A stretch of DNA of 64,000 nucleotides from Desulfosporosinus orientis DSM 765 (GCF_000235605.1 NC_016584.1:3950001-4014000), one strand, 5' to 3'. Shown: positions 1 to 10,010, counted from the first letter of the stretch. Notes: a model not told the origin generated them from the sequence alone. Translations and numbers: made by a program.

Positions 1-389
1 GCCATTAATCCTCGCGTTTTATTACAAATGGACGTGATAAAGTACTTTGAAAAGTCAGGATTATTATCTATGGCTTCTATAACAGTGTGATATTCAATAA
101 AAACTAATTCAAGATCCATTAGCGCCGTAACAAAGGTCCCTGCGGGTCTTCTGTCATAAGTGGGAACATCTCCGATAATGCATACCGGTTCCCCAATAAA
201 TATTATTTTTTCCCGGCCATCAAGGGAATAAAGCAGATATTTTATTCGTCCCTTTAGTAAAACATAGATACCGTTTAAAATATCGTCGGGCGTAATAAAT
301 ATTTCTCCCTTTTTTTTGAAAATCGTTTCCCCTAAGTTTTTAAAGTAATCTATTGTAATATTAAATTTTAGAAAAGTATTATCGTCCAT
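1..389 (-). CDS. Crp/Fnr-family transcriptional regulator, 3' end outside window
   Basis: Only the N-terminal 129 codons are in the window. Starting at the ATG at 389 the frame reads as a cyclic-nucleotide-binding-type beta barrel (ILNGIYVLLKGRIKYLLYS, then a GEPVCIIGDVP turn), followed by the long helix leading toward the missing HTH domain. An in-frame TGA lies just upstream, so this is the first possible start; a purine-rich GAAGGAGA abuts the ATG. The length and style match CprK/FLP-type anaerobic regulators of Desulfitobacterium, but the effector cannot be told from the sequence. It lies downstream of a dead molybdopterin oxidoreductase gene on the same strand. Confidence 0.8.
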   Translation of the reverse strand, partial: MDDNTFLKFNITIDYFKNLGETIFKKKGEIFITPDDILNGIYVLLKGRIKYLLYSLDGREKIIFIGEPVCIIGDVPTYDRRPAGTFVTALMDLELVFIEYHTVIEAIDNNPDFSKYFITSICNKTRGLM

Positions 390-601
390 TCTCCTTCACT
401 ACTTTCCGTAAATTATTCTTACAATAGCAATCGCTTAACTGCTATTCGTCCAATCCATAGACAAAATTAACGGACATACTGGTATGGTTACCTGTAAATT
501 TCTTACTGCACATTAACTAAACTAGTACAGCGATCTTGTGCGTTTTTTCGATCCCATCGGCCATGGACAGAACTATAAACTTTAACTCTTTCTGACTGAC
601 T

Positions 602-745
602 TTACCCGTAAACAACAGTATATATTGCTTCACGTACATTCTCAAATTTAACACTGAGAACAATTTCAAATTCTCCGGTAAATGAGGCTAATGCCGAATC
701 AGAAGGCCATATCCCTCCAACTACCCTTTGTCATCTGCTAACTGC
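602..745 (-). pseudogene. C-terminal remnant of an unidentified protein
   Basis: One minus-strand frame is open from an upstream TGA to a TAA at 602-604. It ends in a protein-like stretch with ASFTGEFEIVLSVKFENV followed by REAIYTVVYG. There is no start codon and the upstream part is missing. I do not recognise the family. The rest of 390-730 shows no gene. Confidence 0.35.
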
Positions 746-1755
746 TTCCACCTTACACCTTACATAACGATGTAAAGGCGTACCTGCGACGCGATCACGG
801 TGAGTGTTTTTGGTCAGACGATTGACACCCACCCCATAAGTCTCCCCATTATACTCCAATCCAAAGCCGTGTGGAATGATCACCATACCGGGACGAGTCA
901 CTTCGGTTGTCTCCAACTCTATTTCCACCGTTCCTGCCTCAGTGGTAACCTTCACAATTTGTTTGTCACTTAGACCTAGCCGCTCAGCATCATCCGGATT
1001 CATGGCCAGGGTACAAGCTCGTCGTCCACGATTCCACTCCGGATTCCGCATCAAATTATTGGCATTCTCGTCGATATGCCTTCCGGCCAGGAGAATAAAG
1101 GAGTATTTTCCATCCGCCTGCAATTGCTCTTCTTCAAACCCGCTGCAGCATAGAGTGATTCTGGGATAGCCGGAATAAAGCCCAGTTTATCCGCTAGACG
1201 AGTTAAGATCTCACTTCCCTCTAGGGGTTCACCCTATGGTTCCACGATGGGCCTGCGCATCTGGCAGTAGATTTCAGGATAATTCACCTGAAAATACGTG
1301 GTATCCCAGCGCTCGTAAAGCGAGCGATCGGGCAGAACGTAATCCGACATCTTGGCTGTCTCTGTCATGGCAACATCGATAGTTACCAAAAGATCCAGCT
1401 TAGAAAAAGCTTGTTCATAGGCTGTAGTATCTGCAAAAGAACGCAAGGGGTTGCTGGAAGAGACGAGCACAGCACGTAACCGTTCTGGGTGGTCGCTGTT
1501 TATTTCTTCAGGCATCACGTTAGGTGGATGCATTCCGAGAAGGGCAGGGAATCCAGTCTTCAGCGTCCGCCAGTTTTTGGGGTTTCGATCATCCGTATGT
1601 GCACCCATGGTCATTAAGTAGCCGGGAACAACATTCCCACCTGGTACAAAAAGACGTCCACAGATGGCGAGGAGAACAATTTCTAAATATGTCGTCACCG
1701 TGCTATGCCTGCCCATTAATACCCCAAGGTCTGGATTTGTTGGCACAATTAGCAC
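731..1755 (-). pseudogene. Molybdopterin oxidoreductase (MopB), truncated and frameshifted
   Basis: Two neighbouring minus-strand frames form one former gene. The upstream piece (1234-1755) has the MopB middle region (MGRHSTVTTYLE, SSSNPLRSFAD, MTETAKMSDYVLPDRS). The downstream piece (731-1123) is the molybdopterin-dinucleotide-binding C-terminus (AMNPDDAERLGLSDKQIV, GVGVNRLT). Between them the frame meets a TAG after VEP, then continues as GEPLEGSEILTRLADKLG, and later needs a frameshift near 1137. The N-terminal Fe-S and first Mo-binding regions are absent upstream of 1755. It is therefore a decayed oxidoreductase of the DMSO-reductase superfamily; the substrate is unknown. Confidence 0.85.
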
Positions 1756-1786
1756 CTAAAAGTACCTAAAAAATGATAAAGTTACA

Positions 1787-1823
1787 ATTAAGGGGCTTTG
1801 TGCATAACACAAAACCCCTTAAT
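1787..1823 (-). terminator. Hairpin downstream of the enoate reductase gene
   Basis: A 16-bp inverted repeat (ATTAAGGGGCTTTGTG and its near-perfect complement, with one G-U pair) around a 5-base loop. Read on the minus strand it is followed by a T-rich stretch, as expected for termination of the gene ending at 2011. Confidence 0.6.
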
Positions 1824-2010
1824 TTCCAATATTAGTTATCGGTAACATTGAAATATTGATCCCGAGTATTGACCAAGTACATGCATCAAAGCAATCACTT
1901 TTTTGTCACTAGGCGATAGTATTAGTTCCTGATCCAAGTAGCACCCAAATCCACATTATAAAGACAGCCAAATATTGTGATCCCGCTATCAGGAATATTT
2001 ATTCCATCGC

Positions 2011-3960
2011 TTAAATATCAAGGGCAGCATGATATCCCTGATATACTGCAGTCGTTATGGTAGACGGCTTTACACAATCTCCAATCTGTGCAACGTAAGG
2101 TGCACAGTCAATTAAGTCTTCCACTACGTTTCTTCTTGCTCGCTGTCCAAGTGCACAGATTACTGAAGTACCTGGAACAAGCTGCTCTTCACCAGCTGCA
2201 TTAGCACAAACAACCCCTTCGTCTGTCACACTTAATCCCTTATATTCTGTATGAACATGGATCTTATAATTTTCAATTTCCTTTAACAGAATCGGACGAT
2301 GTCTAATATTTGCATCCGGAGCTAGTTCCGTTCTCATCTCTACCAGATGTACAGTCTTGCCTTCCTGTGCAAGATGGACCGCTGCTTCACAACCTGCCTG
2401 ACCGCCTCCTAAGACTACTACCTGATCGCTGACCTTATCCTTCTCCAAATAATAATCATTCACAACGATTACGTTATCACCATTTAAACCAGGAATCGGA
2501 GGAACAAGCGGTTCGGAACCGACTGCGATTATTAACGCATCAACGTTTTCTTTTTCTAAGTACTCTTTTGTAACAAGCGTATTTAAGCGAATCTCTACAC
2601 CGGCATCTTCTGCCAATTTCCCAAGAGTAACACCTAACTCATACATCTCATATTTAAATGGAATTGCCTGTTCTCCCTTTAGGATGCCGCCTAACTGATC
2701 AGACTTCTCACAAAGGATTACCTTATGCCCACGCTTTGCTGCGGTAATAGCAGCTTCTAATCCACCTGGTCCGCCGCCTGCTACCAGAACCTTACATGAA
2801 CGGGAAGAAGGAACAATTTCAACTCCATCCAATTCACGCCCGATTAATGGATTAACCGTACAGCGTCTTGTAGACGTTACCGCACGTTCTGCCATACAAG
2901 TAAAACATCTCAGACATTTTACAATGTCCTCATCGCGATTACTCATAACCTTTCTTGGAAGTTCATGATCAGCCAGCAGTGCACGGGCCATCTCCACAAC
3001 ATCTGCCTTACCCGTAGCGATGATTTCTTCCATCATAGCCGGGTCATTTAGGCCGCCAACTGTGGCAACAGGAACACTCACGTGCTTCTTAATCTCAGCT
3101 GCAAGATAGACATTGCTTCCATGAGGTAAGAACATAGAAGGATGCGTAACACTAAATCCTCTCTGGTAAGTTCCTGCAGACACATGCAGTAAATCTACTC
3201 TGGATTCCAGCAATTTGGCAATTTCTATGCCTTCTGCCAGATCATAGCCCCCTTCGAATAACTCAGATCCGCTCATTCTAAACTCGATTGGAAAACCAAG
3301 GCCTACTGAATCACGGACACTGTCAAGAACCGCTTGTGCAAAACGCACTCTGTTTTCCAAAGGACCGCCGTACTTATCTGTTCTGTGGTTAAAATATGGG
3401 GATAAGAACTGATTAATCAGCCAGCCATGTCCGCCATGAATCATAATCATTTCAAAACCTGCTCTTTTAGCTAGGCCGGCACACTTTCCATAAGCGGTTA
3501 CGATGTCAGAAATCAGTTCCTCTGTCAGTTCCTTTACTTCCAGGCCATCTGGGCGAACCAAGGCACTTGGACCCCATTGGGCAAGCCCGTGTTTTTTATT
3601 CTTGTCAGTCAGATAAGTTCCGGCATACTGTCCGGAATGGGACAGTTCTACACTGGCAATTGCGCCGTGACGACGGATAGCATCTGCAGTGTAGGTAAAA
3701 CTCGAAAGCGAACCTACCGTCTGTAGATCAAGATGATACATATGGGAACCTTCTGTTTCCGGATGAACTACACATTCACTAACAGTTACAGAGGCAGCCC
3801 CGCCCTTGGCTCGTAATTCATAAAAAGCTGTAGATGCGCGTCCAATCGTACAGTCAGCAGTGATATCTGTTCCTCCCATTGGAGCGGAAAACATTCTGTT
3901 TCGAAAATTAACATTTCCAATTTTGATTGGTTTACACAGGTTGGGATATTTTCTTTGCAT
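2011..3960 (-). CDS. 2-enoate reductase-like flavoenzyme (OYE family, Fe-S, FAD/NAD domains)
   Basis: 649 residues with the layout of 2-enoate reductase, FldZ and BaiCD: an Old-Yellow-Enzyme FMN barrel (about 1-345, with HGGHGWLINQFLSPYFNHR at 175-193 and RTDKYGG), a 4Fe-4S ligand set at Cys349, 352, 355 and 367, and an FAD/NAD(P)-binding half with GGGPGG at 395-400 and a second GGGQAG motif. Such enzymes reduce the C=C bond of 2-enoates or enoyl-CoAs with NADH in the cytoplasm. The ATG at 3960 follows GGGAGGAG at good spacing. It is divergent from a PadR regulator, so an aryl-acrylate (cinnamate-type) substrate is plausible but is inference. It ends with a hairpin at 1787-1823. Confidence 0.9.
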   Translation of the reverse strand: MQRKYPNLCKPIKIGNVNFRNRMFSAPMGGTDITADCTIGRASTAFYELRAKGGAASVTVSECVVHPETEGSHMYHLDLQTVGSLSSFTYTADAIRRHGAIASVELSHSGQYAGTYLTDKNKKHGLAQWGPSALVRPDGLEVKELTEELISDIVTAYGKCAGLAKRAGFEMIMIHGGHGWLINQFLSPYFNHRTDKYGGPLENRVRFAQAVLDSVRDSVGLGFPIEFRMSGSELFEGGYDLAEGIEIAKLLESRVDLLHVSAGTYQRGFSVTHPSMFLPHGSNVYLAAEIKKHVSVPVATVGGLNDPAMMEEIIATGKADVVEMARALLADHELPRKVMSNRDEDIVKCLRCFTCMAERAVTSTRRCTVNPLIGRELDGVEIVPSSRSCKVLVAGGGPGGLEAAITAAKRGHKVILCEKSDQLGGILKGEQAIPFKYEMYELGVTLGKLAEDAGVEIRLNTLVTKEYLEKENVDALIIAVGSEPLVPPIPGLNGDNVIVVNDYYLEKDKVSDQVVVLGGGQAGCEAAVHLAQEGKTVHLVEMRTELAPDANIRHRPILLKEIENYKIHVHTEYKGLSVTDEGVVCANAAGEEQLVPGTSVICALGQRARRNVVEDLIDCAPYVAQIGDCVKPSTITTAVYQGYHAALDI

Positions 3961-4206
3961 TCTTTCATTCTCCTCCCTATTGATTTACATTAAGAGATTA
4001 TTCCCCTCTTAGTAACTTAATTTCTTTGCGGCAAAAATACCGAATAATTAAGCTGAGGATAATCTGCCATTGCTCTATTTTCCGCATTCAGTGTATTTAT
4101 CAGGCCCAACTTAGAAGAAACTATCCTCTGATATCTCTGTAGACTCCATTTTGTAATAAACTTCACATACTAATGTTTGTATTCTGCCATTTTTTTGTTA
4201 TATTTA

Positions 4207-4264
4207 TTGTAATAAGAAAAGTTAAACATGTCAATTATTACATGTTTAACTTTTCTTATTACAA
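4207..4264. promoter_or_regulatory. Perfect 25-bp palindrome containing a PadR box (ATGT-N8-ACAT)
   Basis: Arms 4207-4231 and 4240-4264 are perfect inverted repeats of 25 bp around an 8-bp spacer. The central part reads ATGT-CAATTATT-ACAT, exactly the ATGT-N8-ACAT dyad described for PadR operators in Bacillus subtilis. It lies 31 bp upstream of the padR-like start and about 245 bp upstream of the divergent enoate reductase. The remainder of 3961-4206 shows no gene. Confidence 0.8.
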
Positions 4265-4294
4265 AATTACTTTGTAAAGGTGATGGTTGATGGG

Positions 4295-4843
4295 ATGCGT
4301 ACGCTAAAATATGCGATTTTAGGGTTGATCAATAGGGAAGCGATGACTGGCTATGATTTAATGAAAATGTTTAATCTGGAACTGGTGAATTTTTGGTATG
4401 CGCAGCATAGCCAACTCTATCCTGAATTAAAAAAATTAACAGACGAAGGTCTGATCACTTACGAAACGGTGCTGCAGGGCCAGAAACTAGAAAAAAAACT
4501 CTATTCAATTACAGAAGCAGGAAAAATTGCTTTTTTAAACTGGCTAAAAAAACAAGATCTCCTGGAACCGACACCTAAGGATATTTTCAGGCTAAAAGTC
4601 TTCTTCATCGAGTCCATGACTAAGGAAGATATTCTGAAGCATTTTTCTTATCAGCTTGATCTGCGCAAAGAGAAATTAGAAAGATTGGAAGCGACAATGG
4701 CTCAGCATCCCTATTCCAAGACTATTTCTGATGTTTTTTCACCCTTGTATGGAGACTACATTGTGTTGAAAAGTGCTATCATGAGGGAGCGCACCTATAT
4801 TGATTGGCTGCTAGATTGTATTAAAGAAATTGAGAACAGCTAA
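4295..4843 (+). CDS. PadR-family transcriptional regulator
   Basis: About 182 residues from the ATG at 4295. The start MRTLKYAILGLINREAMTGY is the canonical PadR winged-helix opening, with the YPELKKLTDEGLI recognition-helix/wing region and the VirB-type C-terminal dimerisation helices (about 90-175). Upstream GTG 4280 and ATG 4283 are also in frame, but family alignment favours 4295. PadR proteins repress genes for phenolic-acid or drug detoxification and are released by aromatic ligands. The palindrome immediately upstream contains the PadR consensus dyad, so autoregulation and control of the divergent enoate reductase are likely. Confidence 0.9.
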   Translation: MRTLKYAILGLINREAMTGYDLMKMFNLELVNFWYAQHSQLYPELKKLTDEGLITYETVLQGQKLEKKLYSITEAGKIAFLNWLKKQDLLEPTPKDIFRLKVFFIESMTKEDILKHFSYQLDLRKEKLERLEATMAQHPYSKTISDVFSPLYGDYIVLKSAIMRERTYIDWLLDCIKEIENS

Positions 4844-5194
4844 AAGCTCCGAAAGACATTGTTGGTTGGAACACCACACTCGAATGGATTGAACTTTAAC
4901 TTACTCAATCTGCTGCGGAATAAATAATTGTAAAGCTAATTAGTGATGATCAACTACGCCGATATCTATATCTCCTATGAAGGAGATTTTACCGAAGTAT
5001 TTTTTGATCAATGAGCTCCTTCATAGCTTCAAGCTCTTCGCACAAATTCATTAATGGTCTTCAAAACCCATAAGGTGCCTCTGTTGGACTCATCTTCGAA
5101 GGAACTTCGTAGATGCTCTTCCAAAAGATATCCATAGCCCGGAAGCCACTCTCCCAAGCCAAGGCATCACGTCTGCAACAAACTCTTCGAGATT

Positions 5195-5350
5195 GAGAAG
5201 ATTCTCGAAAACCTTACGAGCGAACAGCGCTAATTGGAGCGTCTGAAACAGGAAAAACCCGTTTTAGAAGCTTTTTGGGCGTGGATTGATTCTAATAAGG
5301 GCAAGGTCCTGCCAAAATCCAAGCTGAGTGAGGCTTTGGCTTAGGTATAC
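5195..5350 (+). mobile_element. IS66-family transposase remnant
   Basis: The frame reads EKILENLTSEQR, stop, LERLKQEKPVLEAFWAWID, then SNKGKVLPKSKLSEALA, stop. This is the segment of IS66 transposase (TnpC) that precedes the conserved C-terminal LSNNLAE region. Two in-frame stops and missing flanks show it is dead. No other gene was seen in 4844-5417. Confidence 0.75.
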
Positions 5351-5363
5351 GGTACCTACTTAA

Positions 5364-5387
5364 AAAGGCGTCGAATCAGACGCCTTT
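5364..5387. terminator. Bidirectional terminator
   Basis: Perfect 9-bp stem AAAGGCGTC / GACGCCTTT with a 6-base loop and A/T runs on both sides. It lies just past the 3' end of the protease gene on the minus strand. Confidence 0.75.
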
Positions 5388-5417
5388 AAAATATTATTCC
5401 CGCCTTTGCGCTCTCCA

Positions 5418-6377
5418 TCATGAACTCACCAATTTAATGATAAATTGCTGATCAAATATTTCTGACAAGTGGTCCATTACAGTTAAGTAAACTAGCCCAT
5501 TGCCTTCAAGTTTTGGAGAATTTCCTAATGGTACTGTTCTTTTTATTAATTGGGCATAAAGTTCAGGCTCAGTGAGATTCCGTTCGAAGCTTGCATTGGC
5601 CAGCACTTTTATCAGAGCCACTGCTCCCGAAACATGAGGTGTAGCCATGGAGGTTCCACTCAAGGTTGCATATTTTCCATTTAAATAGGTCGATAAGATT
5701 TCCTCTCCAGGAGCCACTAAGTCTATTTCATTGTTAGAATTCGAAAATTTGGAAGAGTGCCTTGCCAAGTCAATTGCGCCTACACTTATCACTTCATTAT
5801 AAGAACCCGGATAGCCAAACTCATCTGTTGCATCACTGCCATCACCTTCATTTCCTGCCGCACAAATCACCAGAATGTTGTTGGCGACAGCTTTTTGAAT
5901 GGCTTCATGCAGTTTAGGAACATCCTCCGGACCCCCAAGGGACATAGAGATAATATCAACTTTTTGTTCTATTGCATAGTTAATCCCCTTAATAATCCAT
6001 TCGTATTGGCCGGAACCATTATGATCAAGAACCTTGATAATAAGCAGATTAGCTTCGGGGGCTACGCCTACAACACCTGCATTGTTTTGTATGGCGGCGA
6101 TCGTCCCTGCAACATGGGTACCATGCCCATTGTAATCCTCGTATACACTGAGGTTCCCGCCATCATCCTTCGTGAAATTTCTTCCGCCGACAATTCGTTC
6201 TTTTAAGTCAGGATGGGTGGTATCACAGCCAGTATCCAATATAGCAACCGTGATACCTTTCCCCTTGGTTTGATCCCAGATTTTGGGGGCCTGAATCATT
6301 TCCACTCCTTTGGGAACTTCATCGACCGTTTCGACCTGTTTAATCACTTGAAATGGAATTAAACGTACTTTTTCCAA
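5418..6377 (-). CDS. ispA: Intracellular serine protease IspA (subtilisin family S8)
   Basis: Subtilase with no signal peptide. The catalytic triad is visible: Asp in AILDTGCDTTHPDL, His in NGHGTHVAG, Ser in GTSMATPHVSG, plus the oxyanion Asn in AAGNEGDG (Asp61, His98, Ser256 and Asn189 counted from the ATG at 6416). I choose the TTG at 6377, 8 nt after AAGGAGG. It gives MEKVRLIPF, matching the short propeptide with the LIPY-type motif that keeps Bacillus IspA inactive until processed. IspA is the major cytoplasmic protease of stationary-phase and sporulating cells. The end is intact and followed by a terminator. Confidence 0.92.
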   Translation of the reverse strand: MEKVRLIPFQVIKQVETVDEVPKGVEMIQAPKIWDQTKGKGITVAILDTGCDTTHPDLKERIVGGRNFTKDDGGNLSVYEDYNGHGTHVAGTIAAIQNNAGVVGVAPEANLLIIKVLDHNGSGQYEWIIKGINYAIEQKVDIISMSLGGPEDVPKLHEAIQKAVANNILVICAAGNEGDGSDATDEFGYPGSYNEVISVGAIDLARHSSKFSNSNNEIDLVAPGEEILSTYLNGKYATLSGTSMATPHVSGAVALIKVLANASFERNLTEPELYAQLIKRTVPLGNSPKLEGNGLVYLTVMDHLSEIFDQQFIIKLVSS

Positions 6378-6594
6378 TTGTACCCCCTCCTTGCTAAATC
6401 CTATTCTGATTGTCAAGTATTATGTATCCGGTTTTCCCGTTCTCCCGTTCAGAGTTAAAAATCTCCACGACCGTTATTCAGTTTTCCTTTCTTACTGAAT
6501 CTTAGCTAAGTATCTAAATGCCCTCAGCAATACCTGCGGCTTGCTGGTTAAAAAAGAATCCCTTCACAGGAAGGGAAGTGAAGGAGGACACTGA

Positions 6595-6654
6595 ATGAGA
6601 AAAGTAAAATTTATATTAACCGTTATATTAACGGGTAACCGTCTGCTAACTTGA
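6595..6654 (+). other. 19-codon ORF with strong RBS, probably the start of a lost gene
   Basis: GAAGGAGG precedes an ATG that opens MRKVKFILTVILTG, like the beginning of a signal peptide or lipoprotein leader, but a TGA follows after 19 codons. It is probably the 5' stub of a deleted secreted-protein gene. Nothing else was seen in 6378-6814. Confidence 0.3.
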
Positions 6655-6814
6655 TGCTTTATTCACATGTAGACAAGGAGCCTAAGACTCTAATGATTTT
6701 ATTTATTATAAGACGCTTTCAATATTTGTGCATCCGTGTAAACTACAGATAATAAATAAATTTTCAAGTAGTTCCTACAGGTTAATTCATAATGGCTGGA
6801 AGAATACAAAAGAG

Positions 6815-7530
6815 TCAGGGCTGTACCGGCAGGGCAAAGAAAAAGCGGACGCCGTCTTTGGTATTTTCCACACCATAAACTGCATGATGAAGCTCCAGTA
6901 TTTCCTTGGCTATGGCGAGCCCCAAACCTGTACCTGCTTTGGCTGTCCTGGCCTCGGCACGGTAGAATTGGTTCCATATCTTTTGCCTGTCTGCCTCGGC
7001 TATGGGATTCCCCTGATTTTCGACGCTGATTTCTGCTGTCTGTCCCTTGCCTTTGACAGCAATGAGGATGGACTGTCCACGCTCCGTATGCCGGATGACA
7101 TTACTGAGAAAATTAGTGATTACGCGGCCGATCAGTCCTTGATGCCCCAGGACCCTTTGCGAATCAACTCTTAAGATGAGCGCAAGATTTTTCCTCTCTA
7201 TTTCCTCAGCCAGGGACCTGCATGCTTCCCGAATCACTTTATCAATTTCAAAAGGAGCCATTTCCGGCTTATAGGTGCCGGATTCAAACTTAGCCAAACA
7301 ACTTTTCATAACCGCAAGAGGGGTTTTCAATTCATGAGATACCCCGGCAATAAATTCCGTGTCTTTTCCAGCTGCTTCTCTTTATCCAGATCCTGTTTCA
7401 ACCGGCCAATATACAATTCTATCTGCCTGGATAGGTCATTGATATTTGCAGATAACTGGCCGATTTCATCCTCAGAACGCACCGGCAGCTTTTCCGTAAA
7501 ATCCAGGCTGGCTATTTTCCCTGTGCGATA
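6815..7530 (-). pseudogene. Sensor histidine kinase, N-terminally truncated and frameshifted
   Basis: From 7530 downward the frame encodes a HAMP tail (RTGKIASLDFTEKLPVR, SEDEIGQLSANINDLSRQ). Near 7355 one base is missing, after which the H-box EFIAGVSHELKTPL and the kinase domain (NFLSNVIRHTERG N-box, AGTGLGLAIAKEIL G-box) continue in another frame to 6815. Everything upstream of the HAMP domain, and any partner response regulator, is gone. Confidence 0.85.
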
Positions 7531-7771
7531 AGGTGGGGCTGGTGTTTGGTTAGGACCAAAACGTTTGAATTGTCATTGAATGATAACGTTGATATTATCC
7601 AAGGCAGAGTAGTTTCCTTATCTGCGCTTAGTGTTTGATGTTGTGTAAGCGTTAAAAATTTATATTAGGCGGAGTTAATATATCCTCTCTTTTCCGCAAG
7701 TAAAATCAAGCAATGCAATTTCCGTTACCCTATAATGACTATAGAGTGGTTGAAACGAGGTGAACAGACGA

Positions 7772-8608
7772 ATGTACGAGTGGCACAAGCAAATCCAAAT
7801 AATCGTTGATGAAATTGACGAGTGTATTAAAAATCGTAACGGTGAAGCAATAACGCTACGATTTCTTTCTCGCAAGTTAGGTTATTCCGAATTTCATACT
7901 ACGAGAAAATTTAAGGAAATATCGGGTATGCAATTTAGGGATTATCTGCGGCATAGAAAATTAGCTTTTGCACTAAAAGAGGTTCGGGATAGTGAAAAAA
8001 GCATTTTGGATATTGCTTTTGATTATGGTTTTTCATCACATGAAGCTTTTACCAGAGCTTTCAAGGGAACATATGGTGTAACTCCAAGTGAATACCGAAA
8101 AAAGCCTATACCTGTCGCCCTTCGTACAAAAATAAACCCTTTCGACCGCTACTTTTTCGGATTTGGAGAGATTGGTATGATGAAATCTACAGATGATGTT
8201 AAAATTTATTTTGTAACCATTCCCGCACACAAATTTTTGCACATTAAAAACTCTGAGAGTAATGGGTATTGGGATTTTTGGCAAAAGCAAAGCCTTATTC
8301 CGGGACAGGACTGCGAAACAATTTGCGGCTTACTCGATAGTATCAAGGGCATATTGGATGACGATGGTGGGAGCGAATCTAACAGCGGCAGCGGTCAGAT
8401 TATGGCGTACATTAATGACCCGGACGGCAGACTCTGCGATTGGGGTATTCCACGTACAGAGTGTTATGGTGTACGTCTTCCTTTTGATTATAAAGGCGAA
8501 GTACCACCACAAATGCTTATGATTGATGTTCCCGAAGCCGAGTATATTGTTTTTGAACATGGGCCATTCGATTATGACCAGCAGCTTCGATATAATCCCC
8601 AGTCTTAA
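7772..8608 (+). pseudogene. AraC-family regulator with GyrI-like domain, 3' truncated
   Basis: The ATG at 7772 follows GAGGTG, with a TATAAT at 7731 upstream. An AraC double HTH (LRFLSRKLGYSEFHTTRKF, SILDIAFDYGFSSHEAFTRAF, YGVTPSEYRK) is joined to an effector-binding GyrI/SOUL-like domain. The domain stops abruptly after HGPFDYDQQ, where the DNA switches to antisense of an mscS copy (from about 8574), adding LRYNPQS and a stop. The usual last 30-40 residues are missing. It may still bind DNA, but its ligand domain is incomplete. Confidence 0.8.
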
Positions 8609-8955
8609 AGGGTTTCAGAACCAGAATAAGAATTCCACCAGCAAAAGTTTGACAAACTGCCTTGTAAAGCCAAGCCTACTGCTAAGCCAGCTGAACCTAT
8701 TATTGCAATAAAGGCTGTCATTTCAGCACCTAACATTGAAGCAATCGATACGATCAGTAATACATGTAAAGCAACTTTTATGATGGATACAAGGAATCTA
8801 TGTAAAGATAAATCAACCTTCTTTTGATCAAATGCTTTATTTAACAAATCAATAATTTTGTTAATAGCAAATCGGCCTAAGAAATAGACTACAAGTGAAA
8901 GTAAAACCTTTCCTGAATAAGAAATAATAATTGATTTTATAAGTTGAAAGCTCAT
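8574..8955 (-). pseudogene. Second mscS copy, 3' truncated and frameshifted
   Basis: Starts [19 protein letters not shown] and follows the intact MscS at 46175-46978 very closely through [11 protein letters not shown]. An extra A near 8641 then shifts the frame, and homology ends at about 8574, inside the araC gene that runs the other way. The membrane part is present but the cytoplasmic beta and vestibule domains are lost. The upstream region is only loosely similar to that of the intact copy, so this was an older paralogue rather than a fresh duplication. Confidence 0.85.
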
Positions 8956-9206
8956 GTTGATCCCCCGCTTCAGGTTGTCTTTTTTGGTTAAAACATTATC
9001 CTTAAATAAAAAGATTCGTTAATATAAACTAATTTCCTGCATATATCCAAGCTAAAATTTCGTTAATATCACCACATTCTATAAGCAGTAAATAGCAAAG
9101 GCATCATCTGCAAAGACGGGATTTAATTAGGGAATAAAAATCCCCCTATTACTTATCCGTTATTAAGTATAGGAGCAAATGCACATCATTAACTTTTCCC
9201 TTCATT

Positions 9207-10010
9207 TTAGTGAATTTCTTTCCACCATCTTTCAAGAACTTCACACAACTTTATCATATCAATAGGCTTACTAATATAATCATCCATTCCTACGTTCAGA
9301 CATTTTTCTTTATCACCGCTCATTGTATAAGCTGTTGTTGCTATGATCGGTATATGGCTACCCGTTAACTTCTCTTTTTCTCTTATAGCTAGAGTCACAT
9401 CAAAGCCACTTATTCCTGGCATTTGGATGTCCATTAAAATGATATCGAAATTACTCATTTCATAAAAATCTAATGCCTCTTTTCCGTTCGAAGCCACCTG
9501 TAATTGCCAACCTTTAAGTTTGCTTATTTGTTTTATAATAAGCTGGCTGACTGGGTCATCCTCAACTAATAAGATATTCAATTTATCTGCCGGTTGTTGA
9601 ATTAAACAATTATCATTGGTGTAATAATCTTCTTCCTCTTCGTCGAGAACATCAACTAATATCGTAAAATAAAAAGCACTTCCTTTACCATACTCACTGG
9701 CAACAGTGATTTCACCACCCATTAGCTCAACTAATCGTTTCGAGATGGCCAGCCCAATACCTGTTCCTTGAAATCTCTTAGAAAAAGAATCATCTAACTG
9801 GGTGAAATAATTGAAGAGTTTTGGTATGTCTTCTTCTCTTATACCTATACCCGTATCTGAAACTGAAAACATCAGTTTAACTTTATTTCCAATCGTTTTA
9901 ATCTTCTTTACTGAAACAGTAATCTCACCTTTTTCAGTAAACTTAATGGCATTTCCGATAAGATTACTTGAGACTTGCAGCAATCGATTTAGTATCCCGA
10001 CTTTTAGGTA
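9207..10010 (-). pseudogene. Hybrid histidine kinase fragment: HATPase plus receiver domain
   Basis: The reading frame begins inside a HATPase domain (NLIGNAIKFTEKGEI N-box, SDTGIG, GTGIGLAISKRLVELMGG) and continues into a receiver domain (NILLVEDDPVSQ, phospho-acceptor MDIQMPG, SKPID lysine) to a normal end. Sensor and H-box regions are missing. Sequence upstream of about 10010 is unrelated, so the nominal ORF start at 10097 is an artefact. An isolated HATPase-REC piece cannot autophosphorylate by itself. Confidence 0.8.

Noticed and set aside
3786-3968. Alternative start ATG at 3968 for the enoate reductase
   Set aside because: It is in another frame; the ATG at 3960 with GGAGGAG upstream gives the family N-terminus.
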